Origin: Levilactobacillus zymae
GTDB taxonomy: Bacteria > Bacillota > Bacilli > Lactobacillales > Lactobacillaceae
Assembly (NCBI RefSeq): GCF_032190635.1
Contig: NZ_JAVLAS010000001.1
Coordinates: 868,001-932,000 of the forward strand
Length of the DNA stretch: 64,000 nt
Direction of reading: 5' to 3'
In this document: piece by piece, positions 49,736-58,993 of the stretch
How positions within the stretch are numbered: the stretch's first letter is position 1
How the letters are laid out: each line of letters opens with the position of its first letter
Made by a program: the position numbers and the translations under genes
The notes under the pieces: model-generated
Databases searched by the model: none
What the model was told of the DNA's origin: nothing
The model's input: only the letters and a program-made list of their open reading frames with translations

Positions 49736-49764
49736 TTGCAACGCTGGTCTATACCGATTATAAT
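49736..49764 (+). promoter_or_regulatory. Promoter of nagA
   Basis: TTGCAA, a 17-base spacer and a perfect TATAAT, 41 bases before nagA. The spacer holds a GntR-type operator. Confidence 0.75.
49744..49758. promoter_or_regulatory. Candidate NagR/DasR-type operator
   Basis: CTGGTCTATACCGAT fits the TGGTCTA/TAGACCA-type palindrome bound by GntR-family NagR and DasR regulators; the inner GGT-CTAT-ACC is symmetric. It fills the -35/-10 spacer, where bound repressor would block polymerase. The regulator gene lies downstream in the same operon. Confidence 0.6.
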
Positions 49765-49805
49765 GACAATGTTGATAGCTTGAGCCTTAACTGAGGAGGA
49801 GAAAC

Positions 49806-50948
49806 ATGAGCATTGTCTTAAAGCACGCCAAGATTTACACCGGTGACGAGGTCATTGATGACGGGTACATTCGGTTTGATCAGCAAATTGAAGCGGTCGG
49901 GCCGGTCGCTGATTTTCGGCCCCGCCCCGCCGACGAGATCCACGTGGTGACGGGTCAAACAATCGTTCCAGGATTTATTGATGTCCATAGTCATGGGGGG
50001 TACAGCTATGATAGTATGGATGGGGACCCTGACCAAATCAACGAGATGGTTAACGACATGGTCAACGAAGGGATTACCTCATTGTTCCCAACGACCATGA
50101 CCCAGTCTAACGAGGCCATCGATCACGCGATGAAGGGCATTGCGGTGGCGGCCGAAGAGAATCCCGTGATTCAAGGTGTCCATTTGGAAGGGCCGTTCAT
50201 TGCGGCGATTTTTAAGGGAGCCCAGCCCGAGAAATACATTAAGGATCCCGACGTGGCCTTACTTGAACGGTGGAACCAGTTGTCCGGACACCGGGTGAAA
50301 TTAATCACCTATGCGCCAGAGGATGCGGGGGCTGCTAAGTTCGAGAGCTACTGTTTAGCGAACGGTATCGTGCCGTCCGTGGGCCATTCCAACGCGACGC
50401 GCGAACAGTTGCTGAATAGTCGGGCCACCCACGTGACGCATTTATACAACGCGCAGCGGGGGTTACGCCACCGGGAACCCGGGGTAACCGGTCACGCGAT
50501 GCTCGAAGACAATCTGTATTGTGAAATCATCTGTGACGGTTTCCACATTGTGCCGGACATGATCAAGCTGGCCTACGAGCAAAAGGGCCCCCACCGCCTA
50601 GAATTGGTCACGGATTCCATGCGGGCCAAGGGGATGCCCGAGGGTGTCAGCGAATTAGGTGGGCAAAAGGTCATCGTTAAGGACCGGCAAGCTCGCCTCG
50701 AAAGTGGCAACCTGGCCGGCTCCGTGTTGCGGTACGACGAAGCCTTCCGTAACGTGATCGCCTTTACGGGATGTGACGTCAATGACGCCGTACAAATGAG
50801 CGCGGTTAATCAAGCCGAAGAATTCGGTTTGACACAAAAAGGTAAACTAGTCGTGGGACGCGATGCCGACTTGAACCTGATGACGCGAGACTTGCACTTG
50901 CAAGCGACCTACAGTCTCGGGCGCAAGTTCGATCACACCACGAAGTAA
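49806..50948 (+). CDS. nagA: N-acetylglucosamine-6-phosphate deacetylase
   Basis: NagA removes acetate from GlcNAc-6-P, feeding amino-sugar catabolism and wall recycling. Visible are GFIDVHSHGG (metal His-x-His), VHLEGPFIA with the metal Glu, GHSNATREQ, THLYNAQ (His), and LVTDSMRAKGMPEG with the catalytic Asp. The length of 380 aa is normal. AGGAGGAG precedes the ATG. A GntR-family regulator follows after 15-27 bases, so the pair is probably induced by amino sugars. Confidence 0.95.
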   Translation: MSIVLKHAKIYTGDEVIDDGYIRFDQQIEAVGPVADFRPRPADEIHVVTGQTIVPGFIDVHSHGGYSYDSMDGDPDQINEMVNDMVNEGITSLFPTTMTQSNEAIDHAMKGIAVAAEENPVIQGVHLEGPFIAAIFKGAQPEKYIKDPDVALLERWNQLSGHRVKLITYAPEDAGAAKFESYCLANGIVPSVGHSNATREQLLNSRATHVTHLYNAQRGLRHREPGVTGHAMLEDNLYCEIICDGFHIVPDMIKLAYEQKGPHRLELVTDSMRAKGMPEGVSELGGQKVIVKDRQARLESGNLAGSVLRYDEAFRNVIAFTGCDVNDAVQMSAVNQAEEFGLTQKGKLVVGRDADLNLMTRDLHLQATYSLGRKFDHTTK

Positions 50949-50975
50949 GAAGATTTAGAAGGGATGTTGGGTGCT

Positions 50976-51677
50976 GTGAGTTCACCGATTTATATTCAAA
51001 TTCATAATGACATTAAACGGGCCATCGAAGCCGGTAAGTGGGCCGTGGGGGACCGAATCCCATCCGAACGGGAGCTCTCACGCGATTTTGATGTGAGTCG
51101 GATGACGCTACGGCAGGCCATTCAGACCCTGGTCGACGAAGGAATCCTCGAACGCCAAGTGGGGTCGGGGACCTACGTGGCCAACCAAAAAGTACAAGAA
51201 AAGATGTCCGGGGTCACCAGCTTTACCGACCTGATGTTGGCCCAGGGCAAGCAGCCGTCCAGTAAGACGATTTCTTACCACGTGATGAGCCCGTCACTGA
51301 GTGAAGCTGAAAAACTTAAGTTGCACGAAGACGACCTGGTTTTGCGAATGGAACGCATTCGTTACGGCGATGATGTGCCGATTTGTTTTGAGGTCGCCAC
51401 GGTGCCCGATCGCTTGGTCAAGGGCTTGAATAAAAAAGAAGTGACCAGTTCCCTGTACCGGGCGTTGGAAGACAAGAAGAAGCTGAGTCCGGGGAAGGCC
51501 CAACAAACGGTCTCCGCGATGTCGGCGTCCGAACGAATTGCCGAGTACCTCAAAATCAAGCGCGGGGACGCCATCTTGCGGTTGCGGCAGGTAACCTACC
51601 TGCAAGACGGGACGCCGTTCGAATACGTGCGCACCCAGTATGTGGGCGAACGGTTCGAATTCTACTTGGAAAAGTAG
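50976..51677 (+). CDS. nagR: GntR-family regulator with UTRA domain (NagR/YvoA type)
   Basis: A winged-helix GntR domain comes first (SPIYIQIHNDIKRAI, GDRIPSERELSRDF, SRMTLRQAIQTLVDEGI), then a UTRA effector domain (VLRMERIRYGDDVPICFEV through TPFEYVRTQYVGERFEF). Members downstream of nagA respond to GlcN-6-P or GlcNAc-6-P. I prefer the GTG start (MSSPIYIQ) because the AAGGG lies 12 bases before it and directly abuts the ATG at 50964; the longer form adds four residues. It is followed by a terminator. Confidence 0.88.
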   Translation: MSSPIYIQIHNDIKRAIEAGKWAVGDRIPSERELSRDFDVSRMTLRQAIQTLVDEGILERQVGSGTYVANQKVQEKMSGVTSFTDLMLAQGKQPSSKTISYHVMSPSLSEAEKLKLHEDDLVLRMERIRYGDDVPICFEVATVPDRLVKGLNKKEVTSSLYRALEDKKKLSPGKAQQTVSAMSASERIAEYLKIKRGDAILRLRQVTYLQDGTPFEYVRTQYVGERFEFYLEK

Positions 51678-51730
51678 TTCGACGGCCCGAGACCCTGGGG
51701 GAACGCGGCCCCGTCGCGAAGTTAAATTAA

Positions 51731-51778
51731 AAAGGCCTCACAACCGTTAGAGACTTCTAAGGGGCTGTGGGGCCTTTG
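51731..51778 (-). terminator. Bidirectional terminator between nagR and tagA
   Basis: AAAGGCCTCACA and TGTGGGGCCTTT form the stem. The T tract is better on the minus strand, suiting tagA, but it also closes the nagA operon. Confidence 0.75.
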
Positions 51779-51780
51779 AT

Positions 51781-52518
51781 TTAGGATTTTTCGTGTTTCG
51801 CTTGTTGCTTGACCAGCCGTAAGTAGTGGGGGATCACCGCAATCCGTTTGAGTCGTTTGGGCTCCTTGACCGTCCGGTAGAACCATTCTAGGTGGTGTTT
51901 TTGCCAGAACTCTGGCGCACGGGCTACCGTACCGGCGAGCACGTCAAAACTGCCACCGACCCCCATCCACAGGCCGTGGGTGGCCTGGCGGTAATTGGCA
52001 ATGAAACGTTCCTGTTTAGGAAAGCCTAAGGCCGCAAAGACCATATCCGGGGCTTGAGTGGCTATGTCGTCGGCTACGACCTGGGCGTCCGAGAAGTAAC
52101 CGTCGCGTAACCCGACAATCTTTAAACCGGGATAACGCTGAGGCAGGATGGTTTTTAACCGGGCGATGACTTCGGGTTTGGCTCCCACAAAGTAAGCCGA
52201 ACGGTGCTGTTCACTGCCCCATTGCAGCAGGGTCAGCAGGGTATCAAATCCGGTGATGCGCTCGGGCAGGGGCTGTCCTAAAATCTGGGCGCCGTTTAAA
52301 ATCCCGATGCCGTCGGGGGTAATATAGTCGGCGGACTGAAGGAGGGCCCGGTAGTCCGGATGGTCGTGGGCGTACATCACAATTTCGGGATTAGCGGTCA
52401 CCACAAAGGTGTTTTGCTGCTGCACGATGCGGTGTTGCACGGCTGCCGTGAATTGAGCGGCTGTGGTGTTGATGAAGGGGATGTCGAGGACCGTAACGGT
52501 CGGAAACGTCGAGGACAT
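51781..52518 (-). CDS. tagA: WecG/TagA/CpsF-family glycosyltransferase
   Basis: The family adds N-acetylmannosamine to GlcNAc-PP-undecaprenol, the first committed step in wall teichoic acid linkage-unit synthesis. Signature blocks are TANPEIVMYAHD, ADYITPDGIGI, RITGFD, YFVGAKPEV, VFAALGFPKQERFI and GVGGSFDVLAG. The length of 245 aa is normal. It is a lone gene transcribed away from pncB. Teichoic acid function is inferred from the family. Confidence 0.9.
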   Translation of the reverse strand: MSSTFPTVTVLDIPFINTTAAQFTAAVQHRIVQQQNTFVVTANPEIVMYAHDHPDYRALLQSADYITPDGIGILNGAQILGQPLPERITGFDTLLTLLQWGSEQHRSAYFVGAKPEVIARLKTILPQRYPGLKIVGLRDGYFSDAQVVADDIATQAPDMVFAALGFPKQERFIANYRQATHGLWMGVGGSFDVLAGTVARAPEFWQKHHLEWFYRTVKEPKRLKRIAVIPHYLRLVKQQAKHEKS

Positions 52519-52650
52519 GACAAAACTTCCTTTCCAAGTGAAGGGCGGGTCACCGTAAAATCTACCGTTAAAATTGGTGATTTTTGGCGGTCGGCGCCAG
52601 ACTTTGCTATCATTTAATTTATAAGCCGGATTAGTGGGCTGAGTTTTTTG

Positions 52651-52679
52651 TTTCTGGTACTATGAAAAACAAGTATAAT
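52651..52679 (+). promoter_or_regulatory. Promoter of the pncB-nadE operon
   Basis: TTTCTG, a 17-base spacer and a perfect TATAAT. Confidence 0.55.
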
Positions 52680-52685
52680 GAATCG

Positions 52686-52705
52686 GTTTCATGCTAAAAT
52701 GAAAC
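52686..52705. promoter_or_regulatory. Inverted repeat just after the pncB -10 box
   Basis: GTTTCAT and its exact complement ATGAAAC lie 6 bases apart. The position overlaps the expected transcription start, typical of a repressor operator. The cognate regulator is not known. Confidence 0.5.
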
Positions 52706-52769
52706 AGTTGAATCGCGTTTTAAATCGAGTTACAGTGCTGAAACCTAGCTAAGGAGAGTAAAATCCATT

Positions 52770-54236
52770 ATGACGAACTTGTATCCTGACGACAGCTATA
52801 CGCTCCATACGGATGCCTACCAAATCAACATGATTCAGACGTACTTTGAAGAGGGGATGGCCCAAAAGCACACCGTTTTTGAAGTGTTCTTTCGGGACAT
52901 GCCCTTCCACAACGGGTATGCCGTTTATGCGGGATTGGAACACGTTGTCCATTATATCCAAAATCTCCACTTTTCCCAAACTGATATTGATTATTTACGG
53001 GAAGCTGAAGATTATTCTGAAGAGTTTTTGACGTACTTAGCGAACTTTAAATTTAACGGATCAATCCGTTCGGCGGTGGAAGGCGAGTTGGTCTACGCCC
53101 ACGAACCGATTTTACAGGTCGAAGGGCCGTTAGCCGATTGTCAGCTGGTCGAAACCGCGATCTTGAACATTCTGAATTATCAAACGCTTATTGCCACTAA
53201 AGCCGCACGCATTCGCTCTGTGGCCGGCGATGACGCGTTGATGGAATTCGGGACGCGACGGGCGCAGGAATTCGATGCCGCGATTTGGGGGACCCGGGCC
53301 GCTTACATTGGGGGCTTTGACGCGACGTCTAACGTGCGGGCGGGAAAACTTTTCGGAATTCCGATTAGTGGGACGCACGCGCACGCGTTGGTTCAGACCT
53401 ACGGCAACGATTATGACGCCTTTAAGGCCTACGCGCAGACCCATCACGATTGCGTTTTCCTGGTCGACACCTATGATACGTTACGCAGTGGGGTGCCCAA
53501 TGCCATTAAGGTCGCTCAGGAGATGGGTGACCAGATTAATTTCCAAGGGGTGCGGATTGACTCCGGGGATATGGCCTACTTGTCCAAACGGGTCCGGCAA
53601 AAACTCGACGAGGCGGGGTTCCCCAATGCGAAGATTTTCGCGTCTAACGACCTGGACGAAAAAACCATTCAAAGCCTTAAGATGCAAGATGCGAAGATTG
53701 ACGTTTGGGGGATTGGGACCAAGTTAATTACGGCTTTCGACCAACCTGCTTTGGGGGCGGTCTACAAGATGGTTGCGATCGAAGATGATCAAGGCCAGAT
53801 GCAGCCGACCATTAAGCTCTCAAATAACGCCGCTAAGGTCACGACGCCGGGCAAGAAGCAGGTCTGGCGCATCACCAAAAAGACGGACGGCAAGACGGAA
53901 GGCGATTACGTGGCGTTAGATCACGAAGATCCGCGGAACGAAGATTCCCTGTACATGTTCCACCCGAGTTTCACCTATATCAGTAAGACCGTTTCCGACT
54001 TCATTGCCCGGCCGATTTTACAATCCATTTTTGAAGATGGCCAGTTGGTCTACAAGTTGCCGAGTCTGTCGGCGGTTAGGGACCGGTGTCGCGGGGCGTT
54101 GGCTAACCTGTGGCCCGAATATAAACGAGATTTGAACCCACAGAAGTATCCCGTTGATCTATCGCAGAAGTGTTGGGACCAGAAGATGGCCATCATCAAG
54201 CAAATTCATAATTACGTTCAAAAGATGCCCGAATAG
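52770..54236 (+). CDS. pncB: Nicotinate phosphoribosyltransferase
   Basis: PncB turns nicotinate into nicotinate mononucleotide, the entry of NAD salvage. Blocks visible are LHTDAYQINMIQTY, FEVFFRDMPFHNGYAVYAGL, MEFGTRRAQEFDAAIWGTRA, GTHAHALVQ with the phospho-His, VDTYDTLRSGVPNAI and GVRIDSGDMAYL. The 488-aa length fits the Gram-positive type. GGAG precedes the ATG. nadE follows after 33 bases, so the operon covers both ends of the salvage route. Confidence 0.95.
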   Translation: MTNLYPDDSYTLHTDAYQINMIQTYFEEGMAQKHTVFEVFFRDMPFHNGYAVYAGLEHVVHYIQNLHFSQTDIDYLREAEDYSEEFLTYLANFKFNGSIRSAVEGELVYAHEPILQVEGPLADCQLVETAILNILNYQTLIATKAARIRSVAGDDALMEFGTRRAQEFDAAIWGTRAAYIGGFDATSNVRAGKLFGIPISGTHAHALVQTYGNDYDAFKAYAQTHHDCVFLVDTYDTLRSGVPNAIKVAQEMGDQINFQGVRIDSGDMAYLSKRVRQKLDEAGFPNAKIFASNDLDEKTIQSLKMQDAKIDVWGIGTKLITAFDQPALGAVYKMVAIEDDQGQMQPTIKLSNNAAKVTTPGKKQVWRITKKTDGKTEGDYVALDHEDPRNEDSLYMFHPSFTYISKTVSDFIARPILQSIFEDGQLVYKLPSLSAVRDRCRGALANLWPEYKRDLNPQKYPVDLSQKCWDQKMAIIKQIHNYVQKMPE

Positions 54237-54269
54237 GCACGAACCAGCAGATGAGGGGGCAGTTTCATC

Positions 54270-55103
54270 ATGCGTAAGATGCAAAAAGAGATTATTGAAG
54301 CGTTAAAGGTGCAACCCACGATTGACCCAGAAACCGAGATTCGGCGGAGCGTGGATTTTTTAAAGGACTACCTGCGGCACTATTCGTTTATGAAGACGTT
54401 GGTGCTCGGCATTTCCGGTGGTCAAGATTCGACGCTTACCGGGGCGCTATGTGAACAGGCCGTGACCGAGTTGCGGCGGGAGACCGGAGATACGGCTTAT
54501 CGGTTTATTGCGGTCCGGCTACCCTACGGCGAACAGGCCGATGAAGCCGATGCCATGGCGGCAATTGACTTTATGGGCGCCGACGAAGTCCAACGCGTAG
54601 ACATTCAACCGGCCACCGATGCCATGGTTGCTGCCGTTACGGCCAATGCCGATGATGTCAGTGACTTTAATAAAGGGAATATCAAGGCGCGGCAGCGGAT
54701 GATTGCCCAGTACGCGATTGCGGGTGCCCGGGCCGGAGCCGTGGTCGGGACCGATCACGCGGCCGAAGCCGTCACGGGATTTTATACCAAGTACGGGGAT
54801 GGGGCGACCGACATTTGTCCCATCTGGCGCTTGGATAAACGCCAAGGAGCGGCAATGTTGACCTTCTTGGGAGCGCCCCAGCATCTGTATCAAAAGGTCC
54901 CCACGGCGGATCTTGAAGACGATCGGCCGGCTTTACCCGATGAAGCGGCTTTAGGGGTCCGTTATACGGATATCGACGACTATTTAGAAGGGAAGCCCGT
55001 CGCGGATGCTGCGGCCGATAAGATCGAAGCTTGGTACCGCAAGACGGCCCATAAACGACACTTGCCGGTAAACGTTTACGATACGTTCTGGCAGGCCAAC
55101 TAA
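54270..55103 (+). CDS. nadE: NAD+ synthetase (ammonia-dependent)
   Basis: NadE amidates nicotinate adenine dinucleotide to NAD+. The PP-loop [41 protein letters not shown] and [19 protein letters not shown] are diagnostic. At 277 aa without a glutaminase domain it uses ammonia. GAGGGGG precedes the ATG. It is the second gene of the pncB operon; nadD is not in the window. Confidence 0.96.
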   Translation: MRKMQKEIIEALKVQPTIDPETEIRRSVDFLKDYLRHYSFMKTLVLGISGGQDSTLTGALCEQAVTELRRETGDTAYRFIAVRLPYGEQADEADAMAAIDFMGADEVQRVDIQPATDAMVAAVTANADDVSDFNKGNIKARQRMIAQYAIAGARAGAVVGTDHAAEAVTGFYTKYGDGATDICPIWRLDKRQGAAMLTFLGAPQHLYQKVPTADLEDDRPALPDEAALGVRYTDIDDYLEGKPVADAAADKIEAWYRKTAHKRHLPVNVYDTFWQAN

Positions 55104-55116
55104 CGGAGGAATAACG

Positions 55117-55551
55117 ATGCGAAAGAATAATATGAATGCGTATATCGGGGCGTTGTCCCGGGTATTACAGGGAACGGAAGACGAAGCCGGAGACATGAAC
55201 GCCGACTTTGAAACGCTGCGCCAGGCGTTAGATGCTGGCACCGTGGGTGACTTGTCGACCGCCGATTTAGCTCAGATTAAGGCTCACTTTCAGACGGGAA
55301 CGACGGGGTACGTGGATAAGTTAAATCAATTACAAAAAGCCACGGTACCCGTTCGGGTGTTGGGTAAGCACAAGGCCTTGGTGGCAGCTTACCGGACTTA
55401 CACGGAAGGTTGTCAAGCCATGACCGATAGTATTGATGCGGATAACCAAGTCGTTGATCAGGGCACCTTTGATGCGGCCGAGAAGACCCAAGAAAATGCC
55501 ATGGGTAAGGTCACTGCCGCGACCCAACGGATCATGATGAGTGTTCAATAA
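55117..55551 (+). CDS. Hypothetical protein, 144 aa
   Basis: I do not recognise a family. The protein is soluble and mostly helical in appearance, acidic, with no membrane segment and one Cys. It starts after a good GGAGG only 13 bases after nadE, so it is probably cotranscribed with pncB-nadE. The sequence MNADFETLRQALDAG and the regular hydrophobic spacing suggest a helical bundle. A link to NAD metabolism is possible by position only. Confidence 0.7.
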   Translation: MRKNNMNAYIGALSRVLQGTEDEAGDMNADFETLRQALDAGTVGDLSTADLAQIKAHFQTGTTGYVDKLNQLQKATVPVRVLGKHKALVAAYRTYTEGCQAMTDSIDADNQVVDQGTFDAAEKTQENAMGKVTAATQRIMMSVQ

Positions 55552-55629
55552 GAAACAAAATGGAGGGTGGAGGCGACGGTCTCGACCTTTTCTAGGCTTA
55601 ACGGTGGTATCATGAAAGGAGTAGGGCGG

Positions 55630-56115
55630 ATGACGAACGCTGAGTTACAACGACTGGTTGAACGTCTCTCACAGGAGAGCTTTGGCCGTCCCTTTCGCCA
55701 CCGGGCGACATTCAATGCACGATTACGGACGACGGGGGGCCGCTACCGTCTGCGCGATCATAACTTGGAGATCAACCCCAGGATGTTGACCGAACACGAT
55801 CAGGCCACCTTGGTGGGCGTGATCAAGCACGAGTTGTGTCACTACCACCTGCATTTAGCTGGGCAATCGGGTCAGCACCGGACGAAGGCGTTTCAGACTT
55901 TGTTGGCGCAAGTCGGTGGGTTACGCTACGCACCGGCACCGCCACGCCGACCTGCTCGGCCGCGACAGTGGCAAGTCTATGTGTGCAGTCGCTGTCGGCA
56001 GCGTTATTACCGCTTACGGCGCGTCGACGTGACCAAACTGGTCTGTGGACGGTGTCACGGGCGACTGCAGCGGCAAGGCACCGTGTTAGCCGTCACCCGA
56101 CCACACGAGATTTAA
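55630..56115 (+). CDS. SprT-like zinc metallopeptidase-fold protein
   Basis: A 161-aa SprT-family protein. The zinc site IKHELCHYHLHLAGQSGQH carries HExxH plus a downstream His; a C-terminal zinc ribbon has CSRCRQRYYRLRR and LVCGRCHGRL. Spartan/SprT proteins can digest DNA-crosslinked proteins in eukaryotes; the bacterial role is unclear. The start follows AAAGGAG, 8 bases before ATG 55630. It lies between the 144-aa unknown and thrB. Confidence 0.88.
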   Translation: MTNAELQRLVERLSQESFGRPFRHRATFNARLRTTGGRYRLRDHNLEINPRMLTEHDQATLVGVIKHELCHYHLHLAGQSGQHRTKAFQTLLAQVGGLRYAPAPPRRPARPRQWQVYVCSRCRQRYYRLRRVDVTKLVCGRCHGRLQRQGTVLAVTRPHEI

Positions 56116-56130
56116 GAAGGGTATGATTTT

Positions 56131-57015
56131 ATGGGGAAGACAATTATTCGCGTTCCCGCGACGGCTGCCAATCTGGGCCCCGGGATCGATTCAATTGGTG
56201 CAGCACTGCACTTGTACCTCACCGTCATTATCGAAGAAAAGACCGAAAAATGGCGGGTTAACCACGCACTGGGGACGGAGATTCCCCGTGATGAGCACAA
56301 CCTGATGGTCCAAACGGCCCTGAAGGTCAACGATCAGCTGCAACCACACCAACTAACGGTCATGTCGGACATTCCTGTTTCCCGGGGACTGGGGAGTTCC
56401 ACCAGTGCCATCATCGCGGGAATTAAGATTGCCAACGAGTTGGGAGAGCTGGATCTCAGCATTGCCGACCAGTTGAATTGGGCGGTCAAGTTAGGCGGGG
56501 CCTTGGATAACGTGGCGCCGGCCTTGTTGGGGCAAGCCGCCGTTGCCACGGTCGACGAGACGGGGCGAGCGGATGCGTTGAAGCTCCCGTTACCCGACTT
56601 TTCGGCGTTGGTCTTCATTCCAGCGCAGCGACTCTTGGTCGACAAGAGTCGGGCGGCCTTGCCTAAACAGGTTGATTTTCAAACGGCCGTCCACGCTAGC
56701 AGCGTTGCTAACGTGCTGGTGGCAGCGTTACTGGAGAAAAATTGGGAACTTGCGGCGCGCATGATTGAACGCGACGAATTTCACGAGCAAGCCCGGTCAC
56801 AGTTGGTACCAGAGTTGACCCAAATTCGCGATGCGGCTCACGAACTGGGAATTACCGGGACGTACCTGAGTGGTTCGGGACCGACGGTGGTAACCATGGG
56901 GGCTTCTGCGAAACTAACGTTGTTACGCAATAAGCTGGCGGCTCAGGATTTGCCGGGAAGTCTCCGGATCATTCCGTTGGACCAAGCTGGCGCTACCGTA
57001 TTAACCGACGCTTAA
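56131..57015 (+). CDS. thrB: Homoserine kinase
   Basis: ThrB phosphorylates homoserine for threonine synthesis. RVPATAANLGPGIDSIGAAL is the N-terminal GHMP motif, PVSRGLGSSTSAIIAGI the ATP loop, and GTYLSGSGPTVV the C-terminal motif. The length of 294 aa is normal. GAAGGG lies 11 bases before the ATG. Neither thrC nor a homoserine dehydrogenase gene is in the window, so it is separated from its usual partners. It draws on the LysC/Asd branch upstream. Confidence 0.94.
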   Translation: MGKTIIRVPATAANLGPGIDSIGAALHLYLTVIIEEKTEKWRVNHALGTEIPRDEHNLMVQTALKVNDQLQPHQLTVMSDIPVSRGLGSSTSAIIAGIKIANELGELDLSIADQLNWAVKLGGALDNVAPALLGQAAVATVDETGRADALKLPLPDFSALVFIPAQRLLVDKSRAALPKQVDFQTAVHASSVANVLVAALLEKNWELAARMIERDEFHEQARSQLVPELTQIRDAAHELGITGTYLSGSGPTVVTMGASAKLTLLRNKLAAQDLPGSLRIIPLDQAGATVLTDA

Positions 57016-57049
57016 TTCTGAAAACTCTAAAAATAACTCACAAAAAATG

Positions 57050-57078
57050 TTGCGACGACCATTGCGGTTTGGTATACT
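57050..57078 (+). promoter_or_regulatory. Promoter of tRNA-Leu
   Basis: TTGCGA, a 17-base spacer and TATACT, 17 bases before the tRNA. Confidence 0.78.
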
Positions 57079-57095
57079 ATTCCTTGTGAGTTAAT

Positions 57096-57180
57096 GCGGC
57101 CATGGCGGAATTGGCAGACGCGCAAGATTAAGGATCTTGTCGGGGTAATCCCGGTGGAAGTTCGAATCTTCTTGGCCGCA
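57096..57180 (+). tRNA. tRNA-Leu (AAG)
   Basis: An 85-base class II tRNA: acceptor GCGGCCA/TGGCCGC, anticodon loop TTAAGGA (AAG), long variable arm (TCGGGGTAATCCCGG). Confidence 0.95.
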
Positions 57181-57190
57181 TCTTACTTAA

Positions 57191-57221
57191 CATCGTTACC
57201 TGCGGGTAACGATGTTTTTTT
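57191..57221 (+). terminator. Terminator of tRNA-Leu
   Basis: CATCGTTACC and GGTAACGATG form a perfect 10-bp stem with a TGCG loop and seven T. Confidence 0.92.
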
Positions 57222-57392
57222 GTGATTACAATTGCGGCGCAACATCTTTACCGGTTAATTGTGACAAATGGATAACATTTTCGTTGTGTCATCGTTTTCA
57301 CACCCCGCAGACCTTTAAAAAAGGCGGCGGGGCGTGTAGAATACGGACTTAAACGTCAGCTCAGCTTTTCTAAAAATACCGAAGCAAGTTGC

Positions 57393-57421
57393 CTGACAAA
57401 ACGGGGGAAAGGCGGTATAGT
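57393..57421 (+). promoter_or_regulatory. Promoter of the MATE gene
   Basis: CTGACA, a 17-base spacer and TATAGT. Further upstream (57303-57338) CCCCGC/GCGGGG with an inner CCTTT/AAGG forms a hairpin without a T tract, possibly an operator. Confidence 0.55.
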
Positions 57422-57475
57422 AAGTGCCTTGTGGTTAGAAAAGCCGCGGACAAAAATTTCAAAGGAGGTCGGCCT

Positions 57476-58905
57476 ATGAACGACTTAACGACGGGTAATC
57501 CCTTAAAATTGATTTTCTTCTTCACGATTCCACTTTTGATTGGTAATTTATTTCAGCAATTATATAACGTCTCGGATACCGTAGTGGTCGGGCAAACGTT
57601 AGGGGTTAAAGCCCTAGCAGCGGTCGGCCCACGGGATCAATTAACTTCTTAATTATTGGGTTTGCCCAGGGGCTGACGGCGGGATTAGCTATTCTTACCG
57701 CGACCCGGTATGGTGCCAGAGATTATAAGGGGGTTCGCCGGTCGTTTGCCGCGAGTATCGTCATCTCAATTTTGATGACCATCGTGCTAACGATCTTATC
57801 GTTGACCTTCGTGGATCCCATCTTGAAATTAATGCAAACGCCCGCGGCGATTTTTGCCAATGCCCGGATCTTCATTAGTATCATCTTTATGGGAATCTTC
57901 GCGTCCATGGCTTTCAACCTGCTGTCCAACATCATTCGCGCCCTTGGTGATTCGCGGACGCCGTTGATCTTTTTGGTCATTGGGACCGTGGTTAACGTGA
58001 TTTTGGAACTCCTATTCATTCTAGTCTTTCACATGGGCGTCGCTGGAGCCGGTTGGGCGACGGTGATTTCTCAGGTGATTGCCTCGTTACTGTGTGTGGT
58101 TTACATCGTGCGGTCCATTCCATTGCTCCACATTACCAAGGACGATTTTCGCATTGACGTTAAAGAACTTTGGGACCACTTCTCAACCGGAATGCCCATG
58201 GGTTTTCAGTTGTCGATCATTGCGATTGGGACCATGGTCATGCAGGCGGCCTTGAATTCTTTAGGTACCGATTCGGTCGCTGCTTCGACCGCCGCTTCCA
58301 AGGTGGATCAACTCTGTTCGTTACCGATGTCGTCGTTCGGGGTTACCATGGCGACCTTTGCGGCCCAAAACTTTGGGGCGGCCAAGTATGGTCGGATTCT
58401 CGAAGGGGTCAAAAAGACCCTGTGGTTGTCCGGTACCTTTGCGGTTGCCGCGGGGGGCTTAGTCATCTTCTTCGGTAAACCACTGGTTACCTTGATCATC
58501 GGTACGGCCGACGAACACGTCATTCAGCTGTCACAAACCTACTTCAACATTATTGGGAGTACCTACCTGCTTTTAAGCGTCCTGTTTATTATTCGTAATA
58601 CCCTACAGGGCCTAGGTCGGCGGGTGTTACCCACCTTGGCCGGGGTCGGCGAGTTGACCATGCGGGTCTTCGCCGCACTGTTTATGGTCGGGGCCTTCGG
58701 ATATGCCGGAGCCGTTTCCGCCGAACCCTTAGCTTGGTTGGGGTCGTGTGCTATCCTGATTCCGTCCTGGATTCGCGCCGTGCGGCAGTTACGGAACCTG
58801 CAACGTTCTGTGGATGTCGTGGACGACAAGGTCACGCCAGCAGAAGGAATTACGAGTGCGCCGGTCGCGGCTAGTCAGCATTCACAGCCTAAGCTGGAGT
58901 CATAA
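57476..58905 (+). pseudogene. MATE-family multidrug efflux transporter, frameshifted
   Basis: The N-terminal part (MNDLTTGNPLKLIFFFTIPL, after AAAGGAGG) stops after 58 codons at 57650. The rest of a MATE protein continues in another frame (FLIIGFAQGLTAGLAILTA and onwards to 58905). The frames join if one base is added near 57626-57630, turning VGPRDQL into the expected VGATGSINF. So one base is missing, by mutation or sequencing error. Repaired length would be about 475 aa with 12 membrane segments, a Na+/H+-driven drug exporter. A later ATG at 57772 could at most start a protein lacking the first two or three helices. Confidence 0.85.
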
Positions 58906-58926
58906 AATTCAAAACATGCTACACTA

Positions 58927-58962
58927 GGGAAGGTGATCGTTAAAGGTCAGCTTCCCTTTTTT
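58927..58962 (+). terminator. Terminator of the MATE gene
   Basis: GGGAAG and CTTCCC, with an inner TGA/TCA, form a stem followed by six T. Confidence 0.75.
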
Positions 58963-58993
58963 GAAGCTAAAACTGATTAGAGGAGCTTGCGAA

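Noticed and set aside
52676-52692. CcpA cre site before pncB
   Set aside because: The TGAATCGGTTTCA stretch is one base short of the cre pattern; the neighbouring GTTTCAT/ATGAAAC repeat explains the symmetry better.
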